7,742 nt of DNA from CAZGSG01 sp964528095 (GTDB lineage: Bacteria; Bacteroidota; Bacteroidia; Chitinophagales; Chitinophagaceae): NCBI GenBank assembly GCA_964528095.1, contig CAZGSG010000278.1, positions 1-7,742 of the forward strand. The letters run 5' to 3'. Under the pieces are notes generated by a model. It did no database searches and was not told where the DNA came from. It was given only the letters and a program-made list of their open reading frames with translations. Below are positions 1-6,261 of this stretch, piece by piece; position 1 is the stretch's first letter, and the number at the start of each line of letters is the position of its first letter. A program made the position numbers and the translations under genes.

Positions 1-30
1 CGATAATAAATGTATAAATAGCCAGACTAT

Positions 31-56
31 TCCTTAGCTCATTTACTCCTTAGCTC
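31..56. repeat. Direct repeat TCCTTAGCTC x2
   Basis: The ten bases TCCTTAGCTC occur at 31-40 and again at 47-56, a centre-to-centre distance of 16 bp. A further copy of the CTTAGCTC core lies inverted at 206-216. The repeats lie downstream of GH26 and outside any convincing gene. They could be protein-binding sites, the edge of a decayed mobile element, or chance. Confidence 0.5.
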
Positions 57-216
57 TGTGTGAAACCTGTTGCTGTGTTAGTGATGCAGGGATAAGAAAG
101 ACAATTCTTCAATCTCTACAACAGAACTTACGTTATATAGTAGTAAAGGAACAAATGAGTAAAGTAAGTGTTACACTTTATTTAAATGCTTTATCCGTAT
201 GGAAGAATGAGCTAAG
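33..216. repeat. 11-bp inverted repeat CTTAGCTCATT / AATGAGCTAAG
   Basis: CTTAGCTCATT at 33-43 is matched perfectly in inverted orientation by AATGAGCTAAG at 206-216, enclosing about 160 bp of A/T-rich, gene-poor sequence. The arms are too far apart for a terminator. The arrangement resembles the ends of a very short non-autonomous element, but I see no flanking target-site duplication that would support this. Confidence 0.35.
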
Positions 217-325
217 AAGAATTTTCAGTGTGCGAAAAATAGCTGCTCATTTGAATAGACATTCAGCAATCTATTTATATAACGGCGGCAACTCTTTTTC
301 AAAAAGCGTGAACGGGTCTTTATAA
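155..325 (+). CDS. Doubtful 56-residue ORF, possible gene remnant
   Basis: An ATG preceded four bases earlier by AAAGGA (145-150) opens a 56-codon frame on the plus strand, opposite to every other gene. It runs convergently into the last 55 bases of the GH26 coding region. The product begins MSKVSVTLYLN and then turns basic (KNELRRIFSVRKIAAHLNRH), with no recognisable domain. The first eleven residues are loosely like the N-terminal arm-binding strand of Bacteroidota tyrosine recombinases, but the likeness then stops. It may therefore be a truncated integrase start or mere coincidence. Bacteroidota genes often lack Shine-Dalgarno sequences, so the good match here is only mild support. I would not annotate it as a gene without homologues. 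Confidence 0.18.
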   Translation: MSKVSVTLYLNALSVWKNELRRIFSVRKIAAHLNRHSAIYLYNGGNSFSKSVNGSL

Positions 326-1398
326 AATTTAATAAAATCCGGTACACTGGAATGGCCAGGATAAGACGCATAAAAATGCGTGGTACTTTTGCTATCATTG
401 CGCCAGACCAGCACATAACTAAGTTGCAGACCCTTTGTCTTCATTGTTTTTAATAATACATCCGTCCACCATTTTTCATTGGGTATTGATTCCAATCCTG
501 TTTCTGTAAATGCCGCCAGCTTATATGATCTCTTTGCATAATCAGACACGATCTGCAATCGTCGAAGCCCTGCTTCTAAATTGTATTTTCCATCTCTTCC
601 AAAATCCGCATAATCATCCATTCCTACCATGTCTACCCATTCATCACCGGGGTATCTTTCCAGGTATTCCTGTTCGGTAGTAAACTTACAATCCGGCGAA
701 AATGCATAGATGAAATTATGTACGCGCAAACTATCTCTTAGATAAGAAACTGTAAATCGCCAAAGCGATTTGAATTCATCTGTTGTGCAATGCGAACGTC
801 CCCACCAAAACCAATCTCCGTCAAACTCATGATAGGGACGGAAGATCGTAGGCGCCAGGGTCCCATTCTTTGCTCTCACGGATAAAGCCAGGCTGGCAAT
901 TCCTTTTAGTATCGATTTATATTTATCGTGCAGCGCGCCTCCGGGAATAATATATTTTACTGCAGGTGCCGATACTGAATCCTTCCAATAAAATCCTCCG
1001 GCTGAAGCGGGATTTGAAAAATGCCAGGCAACCGTAGTCACTCCTCCCCGTTCATAGGTATCCGTAATATTTTTTTGCAATGATCGTTTTGTTCTTTCTA
1101 TCGTGCTATCCGGCAATCCTGACAAGCCACTAAAATCCACTCCGATAACGGCTGGATGTGATCCGGTAACTGATTTCACATCGGAACGATCAGCATCGCC
1201 ATACCATCCATGCCCGTATTCTGTTGCATGCTGATGGCCAAAAAGAATATTTTTACCGGCTAGTTTGCCAAGATTAAGGAAAAGTGCCGCTGTTTCCCTG
1301 GTCGCATTTTTATCAATAAGTCCGGCCGTCTTCGTTTGCGTAAATGATGGTGGACAAATAAATATAAGGGCTATGATAAAAAATGCGGATCTGTTCAT
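271..1398 (-). CDS. GH26 endo-beta-1,4-mannanase, secreted
   Basis: This 375-residue family 26 glycoside hydrolase probably hydrolyses internal beta-1,4-mannosidic bonds of mannan, galactomannan or glucomannan. A signal peptide spans about residues 1-20 (hydrophobic 5-15). Cys15 is not in a lipobox, so a soluble periplasmic or exported protein is expected. Family landmarks occur in order: ILFGHQHATEYG (51-62), VIGVDFSG (84-91), the substrate-binding VAWHFSNP (123-130), RPYHEFDGDWFWWG with acid/base Glu191 (187-200), WVDMVGMDDY (254-263), and FTETGLE with nucleophile Glu299 (297-303). The length matches a lone catalytic domain plus signal peptide, with no carbohydrate-binding module. It is the second endo-mannanase of the window besides the GH5 enzyme. 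Family 26 also contains lichenases and xylanases, but the motifs match the mannanase pattern and the context supports it. The 3' end overlaps a doubtful small plus-strand ORF. Confidence 0.93.
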   Translation of the reverse strand: MNRSAFFIIALIFICPPSFTQTKTAGLIDKNATRETAALFLNLGKLAGKNILFGHQHATEYGHGWYGDADRSDVKSVTGSHPAVIGVDFSGLSGLPDSTIERTKRSLQKNITDTYERGGVTTVAWHFSNPASAGGFYWKDSVSAPAVKYIIPGGALHDKYKSILKGIASLALSVRAKNGTLAPTIFRPYHEFDGDWFWWGRSHCTTDEFKSLWRFTVSYLRDSLRVHNFIYAFSPDCKFTTEQEYLERYPGDEWVDMVGMDDYADFGRDGKYNLEAGLRRLQIVSDYAKRSYKLAAFTETGLESIPNEKWWTDVLLKTMKTKGLQLSYVLVWRNDSKSTTHFYASYPGHSSVPDFIKFYKDPFTLFEKELPPLYK

Positions 1399-1510
1399 TT
1401 AATAATTTTAACCTCTCTAAAAAAAATCCAGCTGCAAACAACCCTCTCATCCACCCTCTTCAAAACCTAAAATGAAAACCCCGGCCAAGGAAACTATTTT
1501 GAATTCGATA
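1399..1510. other. Intergenic gap upstream of the GH26 gene
   Basis: This 112-bp spacer contains, on the minus strand, AGAGAGG at 1412-1418, which ends 13 bases before the GH26 ATG. That is too far for a typical Shine-Dalgarno sequence. TTTG followed 18 bases later by GTTGTTTG resembles Bacteroidota -33/-7 spacing, but the -7 box lacks its TA. No terminator hairpin for the reductase gene is evident, so GH26 may be read from the reductase transcript or from its own weakly recognisable promoter. Confidence 0.35.
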
Positions 1511-2503
1511 CTATTTGAGGATAACTTCAATCTTTTCCAACACGTCCTTATCAAAGGATATATTATCCAGGCAAACAATATTGTTTAGCAACTGATCCAC
1601 CGAACTCACCCCTATCAGCACCGACGTTACGCGTTTATCTTTCAGCAACCAGGATAAAGCCATCTGCGATAATGATTGCCCGCGCTCCTGTGCTATGGTA
1701 TTGAGTTGTTTCATCTTATTTATCATCACTTCATTTACATCACTCTGTTGTAAAAATCCATGCGCTTTTTTTGCCCTTGAATTTTCAGGAATACCATGCA
1801 GGTATTTATCGGTTAGCAGCCCCTGCGCCAGTGGAGAGAAAGGAATACACCCTACTCCATATTCTTCCAGCGTATCCAGCAGTCCTTCTTCTGCCCACCG
1901 TACCAGCATGGAATACTTTGGCTGGTGAATAAGACAGGGGGTCCCGAGCTCTTTTAATACTTCAAAAGCCCTGCGTGATTGTTCGGCGTTATAATTAGAG
2001 ATTCCCGCATACAATGCTTTGCCGCTTTTAACCGCATGATCCAATGCCATCATGGTTTCTTCTATGGGTGTATTGGGATCGGGCCGGTGCGAATAGAATA
2101 TATCTACATAGTCAAGCCCCATTCTCTGCAGGCTTTGATCAAGACTTGCTAACAAATACTTCCTGGAACCCCAATCACCATATGGCCCCTGCCACATCGT
2201 ATAGCCAGCTTTAGACGAAATGATCAGTTCATCTCTCAGGTAGCCCGTAAAATCTTTTTTCAAAATGGCGCCGAAATTTTCTTCAGCTGAACCTGGAGGC
2301 GGCCCATAATTATTAGCCAGGTCAAAATGAGTGATCCCTTTATCAAAAGCGGTTCGGATAATGGCGCGTGCAGTTTCAAAATCATCTACATGTCCGAAAT
2401 TATGCCAAAGCCCTACTGAAAGGGCAGGCAGTAATAAGCCGCTGCGCCCACTACGGTTATATTTCATCGTTTCGTAACGGCTTGAAGAAGGAGTATAACT
2501 CAT
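1511..2503 (-). CDS. yghZ: Aldo/keto reductase, YghZ (L-glyceraldehyde 3-phosphate reductase) type
   Basis: This 330-residue NADPH-dependent aldo/keto reductase closely resembles E. coli YghZ (also called Gpr), which reduces L-glyceraldehyde 3-phosphate and other aldehydes. Shared stretches include GLWHNFGH (31-38), the ITHFDLANNYGPPPGSAEEN region (57-76), RKYLLASLDQSL (114-125), YVDIFYSHR (132-140) and the MALSWLLKD region near the C-terminus. The AKR tetrad is complete: Asp61, Tyr66, Lys98 and His139. SPLAQGLL (223-230) and IGVSS (297-301) belong to the cofactor-binding part. The first ATG is preferred because E. coli YghZ has a comparable RYxxMxY lead-in before the barrel. The C-terminus ends about 15 residues earlier than I recall for E. 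coli, losing the usual NLW-type tail. There is no signal peptide, so it is cytoplasmic. It lies between secreted CAZyme genes but with gaps on both sides; a role in sugar-aldehyde detoxification or reduction of sugar products is a guess. Confidence 0.9.
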   Translation of the reverse strand: MSYTPSSSRYETMKYNRSGRSGLLLPALSVGLWHNFGHVDDFETARAIIRTAFDKGITHFDLANNYGPPPGSAEENFGAILKKDFTGYLRDELIISSKAGYTMWQGPYGDWGSRKYLLASLDQSLQRMGLDYVDIFYSHRPDPNTPIEETMMALDHAVKSGKALYAGISNYNAEQSRRAFEVLKELGTPCLIHQPKYSMLVRWAEEGLLDTLEEYGVGCIPFSPLAQGLLTDKYLHGIPENSRAKKAHGFLQQSDVNEVMINKMKQLNTIAQERGQSLSQMALSWLLKDKRVTSVLIGVSSVDQLLNNIVCLDNISFDKDVLEKIEVILK

Positions 2504-2855
2504 GAAAACAAATTGAAAATTTAGAATTTATGCCTGATAATAAAACAGATCAATTAAAGCCTCAATTTACTTTTTAATTTGCCAACTGCCCTTTCTATGC
2601 ATATTTTTTTATTTCATACTAAACACCCGTATGTCTTTTACTCCCTTTTTGCTTTTTCCAATGAGCCATTCGCTAATTGCTGTAGAACCACATCGTGCGA
2701 TGGAATGATTGGAGTAAAGGGCTTACCCGTGTTTTCTGCTGCCGTATTGAGCCATCGGCACTGAACCCAATTTTTTGAGCATTGCTGGTACTTGACCCAG
2801 GCAACATCAAACGACCCTTACTTTTTTCATAAAGGAATATTGTTATGCAGCCGCA
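2504..2855. other. 352-bp intergenic region between esterase and reductase genes
   Basis: No complete gene is convincing here. On the minus strand, 25 bp after the esterase stop, an ATG at 2828-2830 opens a frame of only seven codons (MKKVRVV). A different minus frame is free of stops from 2817 to 2638 but contains no ATG; it is listed separately. The part next to the reductase start (2504-2580) is very A/T-rich and could hold its promoter. TAAATTTT and TCAATTTG there are each one base from the Bacteroidota -7 consensus TAnnTTTG, but neither has a well-placed -33 partner. I see no strong terminator hairpin. Confidence 0.5.
2638..2817 (-). pseudogene. Possible coding remnant: 59-codon frame without a start codon
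   Basis: A minus-strand frame runs 59 codons from just after a TAA (2818-2820) to its own TAA at 2638-2640. It contains no ATG or GTG, and its only TTG is seven codons from the end, so as it stands it cannot be a normal gene. The translation nevertheless looks protein-like, with a Trp- and Cys-containing stretch (WVQCRWLNTAAENTGKPF) followed by a run ending IPSHDVVLQQLANG and a charged tail. I do not recognise the family. It could be the 3' end of a decayed gene between the esterase and the reductase. A stop-free frame of this length is also expected by chance fairly often, so this stays a weak call. Confidence 0.2.
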
Positions 2856-3989
2856 TCACCAGTGCATTATTTTTTTTATAAAGACGGTTAATTCACTTGC
2901 AATCTGCTGGTGTTCCTGTAAATCCGGGTGGAAGTCGCAACCATGATAATATTGCTTTGAAAAAAAATAACTGAACACTTTTTTGTCGCCGCTTTTTTTC
3001 ATTTGCCCCACAACAGCATTCAGCGTTCTTATCATAAACTGTTTCAACCTGCTGTCGGCCATAGGACTGCTGAGGCAGACAATCGCAGCGGAAGGATAGT
3101 AAGCCCGCAACCTGTGCAAAAAATCAAGATAATGATTTGTAAAATCCGTCGAGTCCTGTATGCCATCATTTTGTCCCAGGCAAACCGTTACCACATCCGG
3201 CTGATATTTTTTAAAATCCCAATTGATAGTATCATTGCGCATCTGGATCTTATCAAAGACCTGTGGCATTACCACATCCATTCCACAGCAGCTATGCATC
3301 AGTCCGATACCTGACACAGCTGATAAATGATACTGCGCATCCAGTTTCCTGGCTGTTACTGCCCCATAACTCAAATAAGCATTATGCTGATCCTGCCATA
3401 CGCCTTTACCACAAGGGATAAGACTGGCATCACTTCCCGTACCGCAGGTGATCGAATTTCCGATGAACTCTATTTTTCTTGCAGGCCGGGGACTGGGCGC
3501 TTCGAGCCTTTTACACCGGATACCTGCCAGTTCCAGGTAGCCGATATTCGCTTCCGTGTTCTTTACCAACCTTAATGTGTGTAAAGTCTTTGAAGGCTCA
3601 CCCGACACCCTGATAGTATCCCTGCTGGCTTTTGTTTGCATGCGAGTGGCTTTACCATCCAGTACTACTTCTATATAGTTATGATTTTTACCCCACAACA
3701 CTTCATCGTTCAAAATAATCTCGCAAACCTCCCCTGAAAACTTAATATCAATATACACTCCAGGCTGCCAGAACCTGGGTAGTGCAGGAACTGTAAAGTC
3801 GACACGGCCCGTATACTGAATAAATGAATGGCTGGCCGGATAAAACACCAGTTCATCCATGGTCTTTTGCGCATGCACAGAAGGGTATATCCTTACCAGC
3901 AGCAGCATTATAAAAAATATTCTTCTATACAGTCCGGAATTCTGATCCCGGTCAGCTGTATCTGCACTATGATACCCTTTTATATCCAT
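2856..3989 (-). CDS. CE2-like two-domain acetylesterase (jelly-roll plus SGNH)
   Basis: This 377-residue protein has the layout of carbohydrate esterase family 2, which removes O-acetyl groups from xylan, mannan or glucomannan. An N-terminal beta-sandwich (about 50-160) precedes an SGNH domain (about 172-375). The SGNH blocks are IGNSITCG with nucleophile Ser179, SGIG (226-229), LGQND with Asn274, and GCDFHP with Asp352 and His354. Block I reads GNS where GDS is canonical. The start lies 5 bp after the GH3 stop, which suggests translational coupling. It gives an unusually long charged stretch (about 24 residues) before the hydrophobic signal core at 24-40, ending VHAQK. The next in-frame Met, residue 28, would remove part of that core, so the upstream ATG is kept. 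Paired with the smaller esterase upstream, it may remove acetyls at different sugar positions. Family placement is by motif and domain order; the substrate is inferred from the neighbourhood. Confidence 0.87.
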   Translation of the reverse strand: MDIKGYHSADTADRDQNSGLYRRIFFIMLLLVRIYPSVHAQKTMDELVFYPASHSFIQYTGRVDFTVPALPRFWQPGVYIDIKFSGEVCEIILNDEVLWGKNHNYIEVVLDGKATRMQTKASRDTIRVSGEPSKTLHTLRLVKNTEANIGYLELAGIRCKRLEAPSPRPARKIEFIGNSITCGTGSDASLIPCGKGVWQDQHNAYLSYGAVTARKLDAQYHLSAVSGIGLMHSCCGMDVVMPQVFDKIQMRNDTINWDFKKYQPDVVTVCLGQNDGIQDSTDFTNHYLDFLHRLRAYYPSAAIVCLSSPMADSRLKQFMIRTLNAVVGQMKKSGDKKVFSYFFSKQYYHGCDFHPDLQEHQQIASELTVFIKKIMHW

Positions 3990-3994
3990 ACCAA

Positions 3995-6250
3995 TTATTG
4001 AATATAAGTAAACAGGGCTTTTTTGTCACCGATCATTAGTTCAAACTCACCCGGCTCTGTAATTATCTTCAATTGCGCGTTCACAAATGCCAGGTCGTTC
4101 CTGTCTATTTCAAAGCTGACCAGCTTGCTCTCCCCCGCTTTAAGAAATATCTTTTGAAAACTCCTTAACCTTCTCATATTCGGGGTAATGCTGGCATACA
4201 GATCGCGACTATAGAGTTCAACCGTATGCTTCCCGTCTTTTTTGCCCGAGTTGGTGACATTAACAGATACTGTTAGTTTCTGATCACCCTGTAATTGTTT
4301 CGTGTTAAGTTGTATTTCTCCATAAGTAAAACTGGTGTAGCTCAACCCATAACCAAAAGCGAACAAAGGATCATAACCATCCCAACTTACATTTTCATTC
4401 AGTATCTCTCTTTTATCTTCTGTTGGCTTGCGATCATACATGACGATCTCTCCCATACTGCGGGGATAGCTGAAGGGAAGTCTTCCATCGGGGTTATAGT
4501 CTCCAAACAATACATCCGCGATAGCTTCCGCGGTTTTTTTACCACTCCAATACGCCATCAGTATCCCTTTCATTCCGGGTTCAACCGGGCTAATGAATAA
4601 GGGGCGGCCTTCCGTCAGTACCAGTATAACCGGCTTACCGGTCAGGACAGCTGCCTGCGCTAGACGCAACTGTTTTTCCGGGAGTGCGAGGTCACGGGTA
4701 TTGCCGGGGCTTTCTGCATAGGCATTTTCACCGAGGCATAATAAAATAATATCCGCATCCGTAGCGGCCGCTTTCAATTTATCCGCATCATAATTCAATA
4801 CATTATCAAACCCCTTACCTGTTGTTGTGATAATATTTTTTGCGCCGATCTTATCTGTAATGGCTTGCAGGATTGTTTTACTATCTGCCGGGTACCACTG
4901 ATCATCTGTACCCTGCCAGGTATAACTCCAGCAACCATTCAGCGACGCGATGCTTTGTGCAGCGGGACCAGCTACTAATATCTTTTTTGTTTTAGCCAAT
5001 GGAAGAACAGCATCTTCATTTTTCAATAAGGTCATCGCTTCCTGTGCCGCGTTTAATGCTATAGCCTGGTACGCTGGTTTGCCGAAATTTGCCATGGCAG
5101 TAGCTTCCGGATATGGATTATCAAATAAACCAAGTTTCATTTTAAGCAATAAGATTCTTTTTACCGCGTCATCAATCCGGCTCATAGGCACTTTGCCTTT
5201 CTTAACTGCTTCCACTAACAGGTCGGAAAAAGAAAAATCGGCTGGCACCATACTCATATCGATACCGGCGTTCACTCCCATCACTACCGCGTCCAGCGGT
5301 GTAGCGGCCACTTTATGAATGGTATGCAAACGGATAATGTCTTCCCAATCTGTTACGATCACTCCCTCAAAACCCAGCTCTTTACGCAATACATCCGTCA
5401 ATAAATACTTATCAGCACGCACAGGTATACCATTGATCTCGGCCGAGTTGATCATAATAGTAGAAGATGCCGCTTTTACCGCTTCCCTGAATTGGGGTAA
5501 ATAATATTCCCGCATTTCAATCTCGGGCAAATAGATGGGAGTACGATCCTTTCCTGAGCGGGATGCGGAGTAAGCCAGGTAATGTTTCATACAACTGGCA
5601 ACAGCAGTTGGATTTCTCAACCCATCTTCTTCATATGCTTTCACTGCTGCCGAACCAAATACTTTCCCCAGGTAAACGTCCTCGCCGTAGGTTTCTGCAA
5701 AACGCGACCATAAAGGTTGACGCCCCAGGTCCAATACCGGTGCAAAATTCCAACGCACGCCCGATGCACGCAATTCATTCGCAGTGATCTTTGTTACCGA
5801 CCTGGCCAATTCAAGATTGCGGGTGGCAGCCATTGCAAGATTCTGTGGAAACAAGGTAGCGTTTAATGTATAGGTTTGTCCGTGAATCGCATCCAGTCCA
5901 TAGATCACCGGGATCTTCAGCCGGGTATTTTTTACTTCATCCTGTATTTCGGTAATAACCTTATGCCAGGTTTCCACCGGCAATGCATGTGCTGTTGTAT
6001 TCAATATCGACCCGACCTTATAGTCGACCACGGCTTTTTTCAACGCCTGCGGATCCAAGTCACCATCCTCGTTGGCCCACCCGCCTTTGGCAACCAATGC
6101 CATGGTCAGTTGTGTCATCTGCCCAACTTTTTCTTCCAGGGTCATCTTCTTCAATAACGCGGCAACAGCCGCTTTATCGGCATTGCCGCTTTGCGCAAGG
6201 CCGGTATAAAAAGAAAAGACAAGGACCGATATAGCAAATAATTTCTTCAT
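3995..6250 (-). CDS. GH3 beta-glucosidase / exo-beta-glucan hydrolase, secreted
   Basis: This 751-residue family 3 glycoside hydrolase releases a terminal beta-linked sugar, most likely glucose, from oligosaccharides. A signal peptide spans about residues 1-20 (MKKLFAIS start, LAQ cleavage region). The (beta/alpha)8 domain covers about 25-375 with GLDAIHG (118-124), MKHY (221-224) and VTDWED, whose Asp301 is the predicted nucleophile. The second, alpha/beta sandwich domain covers about 400-600 and carries LGENAYAESPGN (506-517), where Glu513 is the likely acid/base. A fibronectin-III-like domain fills about 655-745. The loop around Glu513 resembles that of plant and bacterial ExoI-type enzymes more than the longer loop of E. 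coli BglX, which hints at broad exo-glucanase activity. It sits 11 bp after one SGNH esterase gene and 5 bp before another, in what looks like one operon. Trimming glucose from glucomannan oligosaccharides is inferred; xylosidase activity is less likely but not excluded. Confidence 0.93.
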   Translation of the reverse strand: MKKLFAISVLVFSFYTGLAQSGNADKAAVAALLKKMTLEEKVGQMTQLTMALVAKGGWANEDGDLDPQALKKAVVDYKVGSILNTTAHALPVETWHKVITEIQDEVKNTRLKIPVIYGLDAIHGQTYTLNATLFPQNLAMAATRNLELARSVTKITANELRASGVRWNFAPVLDLGRQPLWSRFAETYGEDVYLGKVFGSAAVKAYEEDGLRNPTAVASCMKHYLAYSASRSGKDRTPIYLPEIEMREYYLPQFREAVKAASSTIMINSAEINGIPVRADKYLLTDVLRKELGFEGVIVTDWEDIIRLHTIHKVAATPLDAVVMGVNAGIDMSMVPADFSFSDLLVEAVKKGKVPMSRIDDAVKRILLLKMKLGLFDNPYPEATAMANFGKPAYQAIALNAAQEAMTLLKNEDAVLPLAKTKKILVAGPAAQSIASLNGCWSYTWQGTDDQWYPADSKTILQAITDKIGAKNIITTTGKGFDNVLNYDADKLKAAATDADIILLCLGENAYAESPGNTRDLALPEKQLRLAQAAVLTGKPVILVLTEGRPLFISPVEPGMKGILMAYWSGKKTAEAIADVLFGDYNPDGRLPFSYPRSMGEIVMYDRKPTEDKREILNENVSWDGYDPLFAFGYGLSYTSFTYGEIQLNTKQLQGDQKLTVSVNVTNSGKKDGKHTVELYSRDLYASITPNMRRLRSFQKIFLKAGESKLVSFEIDRNDLAFVNAQLKIITEPGEFELMIGDKKALFTYIQ

Positions 6251-6261
6251 CAGGATATTGT

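Larger units (their letters stand above)
1..270. other. Gene-poor left edge downstream of GH26
   Basis: These 270 A/T-rich bases contain no convincing gene. They hold the TTAGCTC repeats and most of the doubtful plus-strand ORF starting at 155. On the minus strand there is no clear GC stem followed by a T-run after the GH26 stop; the only hairpin seen (ATTTTC/GAAAAT around 221-238) is A/T-only and weak. Where GH26 transcription ends is therefore not visible. Confidence 0.4.

Noticed and set aside
221..238. Hairpin ATTTTC-loop-GAAAAT after the GH26 gene as a terminator
   Set aside because: The stem has almost no GC pairs and no T-run follows on the minus strand.
1484..1495. GC-rich CCGGCCAAGG segment after the reductase gene as a terminator stem
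   Set aside because: The bases do not form a stem with an allowable loop; they only overlap in a short palindromic core.
2579..2764. 61-codon plus-strand frame in the gap between the esterase and reductase genes
   Set aside because: It has no ribosome-binding site or recognisable motif, and the opposite minus-strand frame of the same DNA gives the more protein-like translation.
3003..3314. 103-codon plus-strand frame inside the CE2-like gene
   Set aside because: It lies antisense to the SGNH domain, whose motifs are intact, and shows no domain of its own.
4950..5318. 122-codon plus-strand frame inside the GH3 gene
   Set aside because: It is antisense to an intact GH3 catalytic region with all motifs in place, and its translation has no recognisable features.
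5876..6234. Overlapping plus-strand frames of 83-93 codons near the GH3 5' end
   Set aside because: They are antisense to the GH3 signal peptide and N-terminal domain and are His/Cys/Pro-rich in the way typical of antisense translations.
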